Source: Lepas anatifera (Eukaryota > Arthropoda > Thecostraca > Lepadidae). From it: a stretch of DNA of 64,000 bases. The notes under the pieces were generated by a model. The model worked only from the letters and a program-made list of their open reading frames with translations, searched no databases and was not told the origin of the DNA. The stretch is from the NCBI GenBank assembly GCA_034440635.1, contig JAOTON010000465.1, positions 186,001 to 250,000 of the forward strand, in the 5' to 3' direction. Shown here one piece after another: positions 1-10,093 of this stretch. Each line of letters opens with the position of its first letter. The first letter of the stretch is position 1. A program made the translations under genes and the position numbers.

Positions 1-2037
1 AGTTGCTGTGCCGTTAAATCGAAGAGGATTTCGTTGTGAGATTTATCAGCCAAACAGCTAGCCCGCTTGGGCGCCATTGAGAGCTGATGGCTTCGATAGA
101 AGCACATATTCGGCACTCATCGCCGGGCTCCTTTCAGCGCAATCGGGCCTGACGCTTCGCTTTCATGAGGGCGAAAAACAGGGTCTTGAACAGTGTCCGT
201 TCAGAATACGCTCCAATACTTGAATAAGGGTTAACATGTTTCTTTCTGCTAGGCTAGCAATACCGTACACCGTTTGCGTTAATGGCTCGTGTTATCCCCA
301 CTTCGTTTAAACCCTGAAAACGGCACTGCATATCGAGGAACTCAAATGGATGCGACGTATTACTGCTTTCGACTGGATGAAATTCAAATCTGTTGAAGGC
401 AGTGGCTGACAGCTGTTCAAGCATTTCCGGATTTTGTTTGGCCATTTCCGCGCCAACGGAGTATCATCAGAGCTCGAACATCCCATCAAGTTGGTCTGTG
501 TGACAACAATGCAAAACAAAATAGGTAATTAATAATGTCGAACTTACTACTAGCATATCCAAGAAATGCCCAATAGGGGGAGAGGATTATGCTCACAAAA
601 CATTGGAAGCATGATAATGATGTCAGCATTACACCAGTCACAGAGTCGGACTTCTATATGTATGTTTATTTCTCATATAATAGTTATAATACTTCGCTGG
701 ATTAACCGTAAAATTAGGACTTTGCCCATATATTTAAGTCTACTCTCTCGAATATACACATGGTAGACGGGAAAACTGTCTATTTCAGTCCATTCGATGA
801 AAAGAATGCCCACTCACATGTGTATAATCATTACACATTGTCGAGCGAATATTGTTACTTCAGTCACTCGGAGAAGGTTCCACCATAGGTCAAAATGTTT
901 TGAAACTATTTCCCGTTTAGTGAGGTATTACTCACCCACTGCACCCAACAACGGTAAATGTACAGTCGTTCTCGCACGATGCCCAGAGACGGGCACAGAC
1001 GCATATATCATACCAATATCGGGGTCTTCTCAGTGGACAAGAGTATCTCATCAGGGTAATATCCGCGGCATTTGATGCCATCGGGAAGGGATCAGGACAC
1101 CGTCCAGGTTTGGTCCCCAAGGACACCAGCGTCGTCGCGTCGCTGGAAAAAGAAGGGTGTAACCGATGCCAATTCCTGAAGAATGGCTTCAGCATGGCCG
1201 CTCACATGGGCGACGACGGTTCCAGAGGTAAGCGTGTTCACAAGTGGACCTTTCAGAAGGGAAGAAAAAATCCATGGTATTTAAGACTAGCATTATTCTG
1301 GGTTTTGCCTCCTTCACTTTAAGTGGGATCGCTGTTGCAACCAGGCCCATTCAAGTTGTTTGCCAGGATTACGTTATCACCGACGGACGGACACCAGGGT
1401 TACTGTGCGGCGCATCGGAGAAATGACACCTTTTTGAAGCTCAACAACCTTATTTAAAACCGGATATACAGAAGTTAGGTGTTTGAGTGTAAAATTGAAA
1501 CATCTGTATCATTGAAACCATAATGTGTTTTGCGTAAACTCTAGTGTAGAATACTATGTTTCCAATTTTTTCGATTGTGTCAAAATAATAACAGCCTTAT
1601 TACTAAAAGCTATTGATGGCCAGTCCTAAACTGACATTGTCGATTCTGGTTGCCAGGCTGGTCTTAGCAACCAACGCCCAAAAACAACGACAAAGACCCA
1701 AATTAATGGCTAGACCCAAATTGATTAATGGCCAACATTGGAATATTGTTAATTCGACGACCCTTTTTTAATTTTTTTACCTCTTAGCCTATCACCGCGT
1801 GGGAGGTCCGATCGAAACCTCCTGGGTTTTTTCGTAAATAATTAGAACTGATAGAAATGAGAAACGCGTTGTTTGCAGGCCTCTAAAGTGATTAATTTGA
1901 CAACCTATGACCTCAAATTAACATCAGGCCAAATCAGGTCAGTATTCATGGTGTCACTTCTAAACCCATGTAAAATTAATTTTGTTCTTTTAGAATTAGG
2001 CTTACATAAAAGGGAATAACTCGGCTTTTAACCCTTG
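1..2037. other. No gene recognised; intronic or 5' flank
   Basis: Nothing here reads as a conserved protein. A frame around 1110-1222 ends near a gtaagc donor-like site but has no family resemblance. Positions 1785-2037 resemble 59300-59420 (shared text around 'taactcggctt', 'ttctaaacc' and 'atgta'), so this end is a remnant of another repeat family abutting the TTAA element at 2038. Confidence 0.5.
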
Positions 2038-3443
2038 CTCCGGTGGCGGGTACGAGCCACCTTCGCCCTGGTGGGGGGCTAAAAAGACCCCCACGATCTC
2101 AAAAATTAAGAGGGCTAGAAAAAAGCGCAAAAAGGTTGACCGAAAACTCTTAAAAGATTATATCCAAAATACTTTGCCATTTTTTCTCGTCAAGTGAAGA
2201 TTAAGGTCACCAGAGGTCAAAATAGCACAAAATCGCTAATATAAGGTGTACTAAGACAACCTCATATATCTCAGAAACTATGATAGCTAGGAACATTTTC
2301 TGAACTCCATTAGAAAGCTCTTAAGTTGCTCTTTCATAACAGTGGCAATAATTTTCGGACCAGGTCAAAGCTAAGGGAGCTGCCGGTCACTAAACATTGG
2401 GAATGTGCTTGAAAATCTCCATAGCCACCCATGCATAAGGGCGTTTCCTTTTTCGTTAATAACTTCCAAACCAAGCAAGATACAGCCATAGTTGATGCAG
2501 AATTGCAATCCTCTTGACAATAAAAATAGAATCATATATGACATTGCTATTTCAGGTCTAATCTAAAATTTGACCTGACCCAGGTCAATGGTTTGGCCCA
2601 ACTTGACCTGGTATAGTCATTATGTATATAATTTGATTTGCAGTGACCATACAAACACTTTGGTGACAAAATAAAGGTTCTGTATTTGTTTATTCAAAAT
2701 TTATATAGTAAAACACCAAAAAATGTTTCTTTGACCTAAGGTGGCCTTTTAAAGGTCACAAGTCAAAAATTTTGGCATCAGCTTCAGAAATGGGCTAAGA
2801 GCAAGTCGCAACCGATGTTTGAACTTGATTTCATCGATACTTACTGAGAAAAGCCCATTTCGTGATTTTCCCCATGCATTTGCAATGGGGAGGTCATGCT
2901 CTTTACATGCCCTTAGGTCACGAATATCAAAAATCCCTGAACATATATTGTAGCTCCTGGTGAGCCCAATCTGTGGTATGAGTTTCAACTTGATCAATTA
3001 ACCCGCCTTTTCGTTATGCAGTCCTAAGCATTTTTGAGGTGAGGTCACTTCATCTGGCCTGGTGACCTGACTTTGTATGACCTTGAGCTAAAATTTTCAG
3101 GAAAGATGTAAAAATAATGAAGACACAGCTAAGTTTTGAAGTGCTGCGACGAGGAGCATGATGATGAGTTGCTAAGATGATCCCTGGCCTCTCCCCTCGA
3201 ATCCGGAAATGTAAAAAACATACAATTATTGATATTTACTCCACGATTCTGATGAAGGGCTGTGCCGAATATATAACCTTCAGTGTTTTTTACATTTCCG
3301 GATTCGAGGGGAGAGGCGAGGGAACATCTTAGCAAGACACAGCTAGATTAAGTTTGGCGGTGCTGCGCGCCGCCGTTTTTTGGCCACTTTGGAAAAACCT
3401 GACGGTGGGGGTCTAAAAAGGCTTCCACCTGGGAGAAGGTTAA
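2038..3443 (+). mobile_element. TTAA-flanked MITE, family G, with nested insert
   Basis: Bounded by TTAA at 2038-2041 and 3440-3443. The left end TTAACCCTTGCTCCGGTGG and the reverse complement of the right end (TTAACCTTCTCCCAGGTGG) are inverted repeats. The interior is non-coding and rich in AGGTCA/TGACCT. It aligns along its length with 55562-56754. The extra length is explained by a foldback insert at 3132-3345. Near the right end is a GC hairpin (about 3358-3377) followed by T residues, also found in families E and F. Confidence 0.8.
3132..3345. mobile_element. Foldback element nested in the family G copy
   Basis: Two arms of about 50 bp are near-perfect reverse complements: 3169-3222 (ttgctaagatgatccc... 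to gtaaaaaac) and 3286-3335 (gttttttaca... to cttagcaa). They flank a 60-70 bp loop. The host sequence aagacacagcta occurs on both sides (3120-3131 and 3334-3345) but once in the related copy, so it is probably a target-site duplication. No coding sequence is present. Confidence 0.7.
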
Positions 3444-3495
3444 GAGAGCTAGATCGAGTTTCTAAATATGATTCGATCACTTTTGAAACTAAAAT

Positions 3496-3496
3496 T

Positions 3497-3528
<32 letters not shown>

Positions 3529-3743
3529 ACTTGAACTGACTAAATGTCAGGGAATTCGCAAACTCCCTGACTTCTAAGGCCAGGGATTTCGTTAACTCCC
3601 TGGTCACCCAGGGATTTCGCGAACTCCCTAGGGATTTCGCAAACTCCCTGACTGGTCAGTGATTTCGCGAAATCCCTAGTGAGTTCGCGAACTCCCGGAT
3701 TTCGCACTTTCCCTGTAACATATATAAATATATATATATATAC
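3496..3743. repeat. TA tracts enclosing short palindromic repeats
   Basis: TA microsatellites at about 3496-3529 and 3720-3743 flank 3545-3719. There the motif AGGGATTTCGCGAACTCCCT and variants recur about six times in both orientations, alternating with TGACTGGTCA-like links. Each motif is itself nearly palindromic around TTCGCGAA. A decayed relative is at 8887-9050. Confidence 0.75.
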
Positions 3744-3934
3744 TCTTATCTATGTGAGGTCAGGTCAACACCAAGATTACCAGAGGTCACAGATTTTGCC
3801 ATTTTTGTCTCTATATTTTGAACGAAGCAAGATATAAGAAAATAATTGTTGGGGTTTAACGATGCGCTAACTGTAAAGGTTATACGGCATTGCCAACTCT
3901 TACCTTGTTGGGAGGGATTTGGGGGATCAGATCA

Positions 3935-4022
3935 ACTTACTCAGAGGCTCCGCCGGGACTTAAACCAGGACCGGTGGGTTAGAAGACAGGGATGCTATCC
4001 ACTAAGCCGTCCATTCCCCAAA
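3935..4022 (-). pseudogene. tRNA-derived sequence (tRNA-Arg-like SINE head?)
   Basis: The minus strand carries an A-box-like GGCTTAGTGG (4009-4018), a C-T-TCT-A-A anticodon-loop-like stretch, and a B-box-like GGTTTAAGTCC (3956-3966) followed by CGGCGGAGCC. The order and spacing fit a tRNA, but the B box departs from GGTTCRANYCC and the stems are imperfect. I read it as a decayed tRNA gene or the head of a SINE, not a functional tRNA. Confidence 0.4.
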
Positions 4023-4247
4023 AAAGATACTGTGTTGAATTTTATGTCATAATAATGAACATGATTTATAGACTCGAATGATATGCAAGCGCTGCTTCAA
4101 TTTTTCCGCATCACTTCCGGTTCCCGAGATCATTGGGGAACGGGTTCTAATCGAACCCCCCGAGGCGATTGTGCATACGAAAAGAGCCCATCCGGTGCCG
4201 ATTTAATGTAAATGCAGGGGTTATAGCTAATTTGCTAGTTTTCTATC

Positions 4248-5263
4248 TCAATACGCGCCCCGCTGGATTCCCTTGCATGACGCAACCCGCTGGGGGGGCG
4301 TTTTTCGCCCCCTCCGTATCTCATTCCCAACGAAAGCTAAAGGAAAATTACGGACGGTGTTCGAAAGCGCTTGAAAAGACGAAGATAATTTATAAGAATA
4401 ATTTTTATGTCAGGTCAATATTGAGGTCAGCATAGGTCAAAGAACGCTCCATGGGCTTACAACAGAGCATTGTGCGTTTCCCTCTCTAGATCTGCCTTCA
4501 GGGGAGCTAGAGCAAATATTGATGCATCGTTGGATTCCTCTCATCGCAGCAAATCAAATGATGTATATGACCTTGCTGGGTTAAATAGTCAAAATAACCT
4601 GACCTCGACCTACGTCAGGGTCACAGAGTAGCCTAGCATGGTCATGTTGCACATCAATCGACTACCCGTGACAATATAAACACAATGCAAGCAAAATGGT
4701 AGCTTTATCTCAATTCAGTGAGAAGTTATTGGCAAAACAATCACCCTCTGCTCCCGTCACCTGACATGACCTTTGAGAGGTCAGATGCTCAAAAACTCAA
4801 CTTTATGGTCAAGATCGTGGTAAGAAAATAGACAGTTTGAGGACTTTCAGCCTAATCTAACCATTATTTCCTGAACACGAGTCCATTCTATTTTTCACCA
4901 TAGACTTATAATGGGATGACCAAAAAATTGACCCCACCTCAGGTCACCAATATCGAAATTCCGAGATACCAGATTTGAAGACCCTAATGACCTTATCATA
5001 TTGCGGAAGTTTCAAACTGATCGGTGTGCTAATCTTCTCTGGGCGCTGCTTCAAACTCGTAATTTTAGGTTTTGAGGTCGGGTCACTTGACCCTGAATAG
5101 CTCCTTGACGTGACGTGATCTTAACTCAAAAATTTGGTTAGATGTGTAAAACTGATCTTGGATAAGGTACCGTTAGTTTCGTTGTTCTGCGTCTCTTTGT
5201 TTTTGAGATATCTGGGAAAAACTAGGAAGGGGCGAATTTCGCCCCCAGCGGGGCGCGTGTTAA
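4248..5263 (+). mobile_element. TTAA-type MITE, family D
   Basis: The left end is decayed (TCAATACGCGCCCCGCTGG) and the right end is intact (CCAGCGGGGCGCGTGTTAA), giving inverted repeats of about 18 bp. It matches the family D copy at 17290-19337 once that copy's nested insert is removed (1016 versus 1017 bp). The interior is dense in AGGTCA hexamers and has no open frame of note. The right TTAA (5260-5263) is shared with the next element. Confidence 0.75.
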
Positions 5264-6116
5264 CACGCGCATTGACGGGGGTCTGAGCCACCTTCGCCTT
5301 GACGGGGGCGGGTACACGCCCCCATAAGATCTCGAGAACTGCACTAGGTAGCGAAAAACGGTAAACGGCGTTGGATAGCCCATCCACTTTTCCATCGAAA
5401 ATATTTGAACTATTTTTTTGTCAGGTCACGTTTAAGGTCACTAGAGGTCAAAACATGCTGTCATAGGGATAACATGTAAATTAAGTTTTTCGGCGATTAC
5501 ATCTGAACAAGTGAAGATAGAGCAAAACAGTTTGAGCTCTATGAATCCTTACAGAAAGCCGAATCCAATGATATATAATATGACCTTGCTAGGTCAAATC
5601 AATGATTTGACCTGATATAAGGTAAGGTCAAAGTCAAGTTGGATAACATACATAACATTATAACTGTAATGACGAGAAAAATCTAATGCAGTTAAAATAG
5701 ATGCTCGATCTCTATTCATTACTGAGTTATTCAGTTAAAACCATTTTTCCCAAACATTCCCAATGGAGAGGTCATGGCTCGTACCTGACCTTAAGTCATG
5801 GATATAAAAAATACCAGAAAATTTTCTTAGAGAACTCGGTGGGCCATTGTGTGATGAGTTTCTGTCAGAGAAGTTCACCCTGTTCCGACTTATGCTATCT
5901 TAAACTTGTTTTGAGGTCAGGTCACTTGACCTGTACTGGTGACCCTGACCTGAGATGACCTAACCTTAAAATTTTGACAAAAGTTGTGAAAATGATGTGG
6001 AAAAAGGTATGCCAAGTACGGCGGCGCTACGCGCCGCCGTTTTTATACTGTCTCCGAAAAACCCGAGGGGGGGCGAGTACCCGCCCCCCATCAATGCGCT
6101 TGTTAATGGTTATGCT
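5260..6116 (+). mobile_element. TTAA-flanked MITE, family E
   Basis: 857 bp from TTAACACGCGCATTGACGGG to the inverse end at TTAA 6113-6116. It is nearly identical in layout to 37087-37937, and to 14663-15500 in reverse. It carries a GC hairpin (about 6019-6038, GGCGGCGCTACGCGCCGCC) followed by TTTTT near its right end, and repeated TGACCT/AGGTCA, including an inverted pair at 5919-5932. No coding capacity. Confidence 0.85.
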
Positions 6117-6916
6117 ATCATACTTCTCTTAATCTATGTTGGCATGTATGATTGAACATTTCCGTGAGTTTCCGTAAAATCCAAGCTTCAGGTATTGGAA
6201 CCCAACTTCGTCGCACAGCTTTGACCTATTCAATGTTCCCCTTTCCTTTTACACTGACAATCCATATATCAGCATGTAAGTATTAATAGTTTTAATTCAT
6301 GTGATAGGAGGCATACAAAACTACGATCCCGAAGCGATAATTGGATTCTCTTTGGTATTTCAAGGCTGATTATCTGCCGTCATACGACTGCAAAAATCAC
6401 CACTCACGGCTAAGTAAATGCATCTGGGTCTGTGTTTATAAAGTAAATGCAAGTCATTCCATCAAACTATTTGGTTTCATTTTTTTCAACTGATACAGTT
6501 AAAATGCGACGCTCGCTGTTAAGTTCGAGGCTGCTGTTTTGCAGGTGAAAAGCTCATTTCGATTTACTTTTAGGTGCTAGATTGCTGCTAATACCCGCCC
6601 AAACATGATATATTCTGGCTAATACTGTACTAAGCTTTTGTATTCTCCTAGAATTTAGTAGAACACGTGGATTGCGTCACCACGACAGGACTAAATTTGG
6701 CAGAGCAATTTAGCTCTACCCACATTTAAAGTACCCTAGAAACAAAGATCCCTGGTTACAACCACCTTTACGATTCGCCTATAGCTGACGTAGACGTTTC
6801 CAGAAAAATACAGTTCTTGTTTTTGACGGTATCTCGGAATGGGTGCGGTTGCTGGTAACGCCAACTCATGCGGTCGACCTCCATGCGTGTGTAATGTGTA
6901 CTCCTATCTGCCGCAG
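6117..6916. other. Unique intronic sequence before Ig1 exon
   Basis: No repeat family, RNA gene or conserved frame seen. The last 30 or so bases form the acceptor of the Ig1 exon. Confidence 0.5.
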
Positions 6917-7049
6917 GCTGGGTCGTCCACGTCAGCGGCGTGTCCGGACACAGCGTGGATCTGCCCTGCAACATTGCAACACATAACCGCGGCGACCACG
7001 CCGTCCTGGTGCTCTGGTACAAAGGCGACGACGGTACTCCCATGTACAA
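6917..7049 (+). CDS. Sidestep-like receptor, Ig1 first-half exon
   Basis: Exon following a ctgccgcag acceptor and ending at gtaagt. The frame (1 base lent by an upstream exon) reads WVVHVSGVSGHSVDLPCNI and then LVLWYKGDDGTPMYK. This is the A-to-C strand part of a V-type Ig domain with the first Cys (LPCN) and the invariant Trp (LWYK). The LVLWYK followed by a G/P-Y motif is characteristic of the first Ig domain of the arthropod Sidestep family. Those proteins are transmembrane neuronal adhesion receptors; in flies Side is a muscle-expressed ligand for Beaten-path receptors on motor axons. The exon starts in phase 1 and ends in phase 2. The signal peptide exon should lie upstream but I cannot identify it. 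Its 3' end and splice donor are repeated three more times directly downstream. Family assignment is firm; the paralogue is unknown. Confidence 0.85.
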
Positions 7050-7303
7050 GTAAGTGAAAGGTTCAGGGCAATGCTGCACTGGTGCTCTGGTACAAAGGCG
7101 ACGACGGTACTCCCATGTACATACAAGTAAGTGAAAGGTTCAGGGCAATGCTGCACTGGTGCTCTGGTACAAAGGCGACGACGGTACTCCCATGTACAAG
7201 TAAGTGAAAGGTTCAGGGCAATGCTGCACTGGTGCTCTGGTACAAAGGCGACGACGGTACTCCCATGTACAAGTACGTACAAGGTTCAGGGCAACGCTGC
7301 ACT
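7006..7303 (+). repeat. Four tandem copies of exon 3' end plus splice donor
   Basis: Copies start at 7006, 7079, 7156 and 7229. The period is 73 bp, except copy 2, which is 77 bp because of a 4-bp insert. Each unit holds the last 44 or so bases of the Ig1 exon, including the LVLWYKGDDGTPMYK coding, the splice donor, and about 29 bp of intron. Units 1-3 keep gtaagt; unit 4 has gtacgt. Because 73 is not a multiple of three and the intronic part contains a stop, units 2-4 cannot simply be read through as extra protein. Confidence 0.9.
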
Positions 7304-7552
7304 CAGAGGTCAGAAAAAGTAAGTTGGTTCCCCAACGCAGACCAGTTGATGCCCCAAGGTGAAAGGAACGTTCCCCAGAGGCAATTACGTGGCAATTATA
7401 GCTTGTGGAGCAGAAGCCTGAGCACATGGCCTTTATTTGTCACATTCAGGTAATACAACTTTATTATTTATTAGGGGATATTGTTCAAAATTAGTTTAGG
7501 TGGTCTTCAGGCTATGCAATTTTGCAGGTGTAAAATAATCAAAAATTGTTTA

Positions 7553-8270
7553 ACACCTGAAAAATCCACAGTACTTACAGCTTATTGTCAGCCATCGCTC
7601 AGGCGGCTGGAGAGGTCGCACTGAACTTCAGTCGCGTGACAATGCAGACGGGTTGTAGCATGGCTTGAACACTCTGTTGTGGTATCCGTTACTCACACTG
7701 TGTATCATGAGATCGATTATAATTGGAATGAAGACTCGGTTGAAGACGTCTTAATATTTGCCAATCGCTTTGAGAAAAATAACGTACAACTTGGTGTTAA
7801 ATTGGTATCTAAACACCGAGATTAACTAGTTGGCGATGTTGTGCCGCCATCACAAAAGCGCAAACTTCAAAAGTACGACGAATTCGATACCCTCTGTGAC
7901 GGCATCTCAGATAACACACGCCAGCGCCGCCAAGTCAGGCTCACAACTGGAGCGGTCCGCAGGAATTCATTCAGGTGAGTTTTTTTTTTTGGTGTCGTCT
8001 CGTGCAAACTTCCCGAAAGATACTTGCGATTCTTGGCGCTCAGGCAACACCGGGAGGCGAAGCTTCAGGATTTCAGGTGGGGGAGAGCGAGGAACTAGAT
8101 GGATTTTGCGGTTAGTGCCCGCAATTGATTTTGTATTACCAAAACTCCCCATTTTCGGGCTGGGGAACCTGGCCCCTTCCCCCGTGGTGCCGGCTTCCAT
8201 TTGAGCGTGGGTCCATGAATGAATGTTGAGGTCAATGGAAATCCTGGATCCGCCTATGATGGGAAGTGAC
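7553..8270 (+). repeat. Left arm of a 2.5 kb inverted duplication
   Basis: Runs from acctgaaaaatccac to gatgggaagtgac and is the reverse complement of 9379-10093 with only scattered substitutions and small indels. It contains poly-T at 7981-7990 and an internal GGATCCGCC motif like the ends of the hAT-like MITEs. Open frames in it are shadows and resemble no protein I know. Confidence 0.85.
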
Positions 8271-8363
8271 CGTTAAAGTGCAGTCGGGAGTGCTTCTGGG
8301 GGTGCACAATAGCGTGGAATGCCCAAACGTCAGGATGCAATTTAAATTCTAATTAGCTATGTG

Positions 8364-8753
8364 CAGTGGCGGATCCAAGGGGGAAGGGGCAAAAAGGCAT
8401 TTGCCCCCCTAAACGGAAAAGCTCAGGGGCAAAACTATGTTTTTACCCCCCGAAGTGGTCGACCTCCTTTTTCCCCTGACTCCTTTTTAGTTTATAAGCG
8501 AGATTTTGGTGCTTCAACTCTCAACTCCAAACAGAACCAGTTAAGTTCAGTGTAAATATTAGGCCTTGGACTGGAAAAAGGATCTCGAGCCCATATTTTT
8601 CACCCCATGACGTTTTTTTTGCATTTCGCTCCAAATACCCAAAATTCTACCGGCAAGTGGTATTGTATCGCAGCTTTCACGGCGTGACGTTTTTTGCTTT
8701 TTTTTGCTTTTGGACCCTTGAATTTGGTTTGCCCCCCTGGATCCGCATATGAG
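8364..8753 (+). mobile_element. hAT-like MITE copy 1
   Basis: Starts CAGTGGCGGATCCAAGG and ends with CCTGGATCCGCATATG, an inverted counterpart with a decayed last few bases. The interior is closely related to 22108-22486 (shared GCAAAACTATGTTTTT and CTTCAACTCTCAACT blocks). It sits in the spacer between the arms of the inverted duplication. Non-coding. Confidence 0.7.
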
Positions 8754-8886
8754 CCCCGGTCTACTTATAATTGCTTAATCCCCCAGCCCAATATTCCGGC
8801 AAGGGACCAGCACAATGATCCAACCGCCCATCAAACCTCTAAGACATGTGTATGCAAATTATACAATATGCTATAGGAAAAGTGCG

Positions 8887-9050
8887 AAATCTGGGATTTT
8901 ACGAGCTCCCCAGGGATTTCTTGAACTCCCTGATCAGTTAGTGGGCTTGTGAAATCCCTTGGAGTTTTCACAATCACTGGCTGACCAGAGAGCTCGCAAA
9001 ATTGACAGGATTTTGCGAGCTCATTGAAACTTGCATGAGTCTGCAAGCTA
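8887..9050. repeat. Decayed short palindromic repeats
   Basis: Diverged copies of the 'GGGATTT..GAACTCCCT' motif in alternating orientation, matching the better preserved cluster at 3545-3719. Confidence 0.5.
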
Positions 9051-9378
9051 CCTATACGTTTTATATGATGGGCGAAATTCCTATTACACTCATTTTCAGT
9101 TTATATGACTTGTATTGCATGGGCGGGTCCAGGGGGAAAAGGGGATTCTGAGGCACTGCATCGCATCGAGGCCTCAGACACCGCAGAATGCAAACAAATT
9201 TGCGAAATAAATATCGAACCGACATGAATAGAAGGAAAATGCAAATTAGCAAAATGATTTAAATGAGAAGTGCAGAAAAAGCCTGATATAAGGGTCCAAA
9301 TTAAGGTCAGTTACATGATGCCCCCCCCGGGAAGGTGCCCCCGGTCGGCAATCCTATATCCGCGTATGCTTGAACTGT

Positions 9379-10093
9379 CACTTCCCATCATAGGCGGATC
9401 CAGGATTTCCATTGACCTCAACATTCATTCATGGACCCACGCTCAAATGGAAGCCGGCACCACGGGGGAAGGGGCCAGGTTCCCCAGCCCGAAAATGGGG
9501 AGTTTTGGTAATACAAAATCAATTGCGGGCACTAACCACAAAATCCATCTCGTTCCTCCCTCTCCCCCACCTGAAATCCTGAAGCTTCGCCTCCCGGTGT
9601 TGCCGGAGCGCCAAGAATCGCAAGTATCTTTCGGAAAGTTTGCACGAGACGACACCAAAAAAAACAAACTCACATGAATGAATTCCTGCGGACCGCTCCA
9701 GTTGTGAGCCTGACTTGGCGGTGGTGGCGTGTGTTATTTGAGATGCCGTCACAGAGAGTATCGAATTCGTCGTACTTTTGAAGTTTACGCTTTTGTGATG
9801 GCGGCACAACATCGCCAACTAGTTAGTCTCGGTGTTCAGATACCAATTTAGCACCAAGTTGTACGTTATTTTTCTCAAAGCGATTGGCAAATATTAAGAC
9901 GTCTTCAACCGAGTCTTCATTCCAATTATAATCGATCTCATGATACACAGAGTGCGTAACGGATACCACAACAGAGTGTTCAAGTCATGCTACAACCCGT
10001 CTGCATTATCAAGCGACTGAAGTTCAGTGCGACCTCTCCAACCGCCTGAGCGATGTCTGACAATAAGATGTAAGTACTGTGGATTTTTAGGTA
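9379..10093 (-). repeat. Right arm of the 2.5 kb inverted duplication
   Basis: Reverse complement of 7553-8270; for example gtcacttcccatcataggcg here answers cgcctatgatgggaagtgac at 8251-8270. The two arms with the 1.1 kb spacer form one potential foldback structure inside the Ig1 intron. Confidence 0.85.

Noticed and set aside
1110..1222. Possible upstream exon ending at gtaagc
   Set aside because: No similarity to a Sidestep leader or Ig start and no acceptor that fits.
6019..6043. Hairpin plus T run resembling a bacterial terminator
   Set aside because: The window is eukaryotic and the hairpin is a repeated module of mobile elements.
6839..7282. Alternative frames across the Ig1 exon array giving Cys-rich repeats
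   Set aside because: Shadows of the tandem duplication; the Ig frame with splice phases is clearly the coding one.
7830..8204. 124-codon frame repeated in inverted form near 9443-9818
   Set aside because: Present in both arms of the inverted duplication but with different breaks; no protein resemblance.
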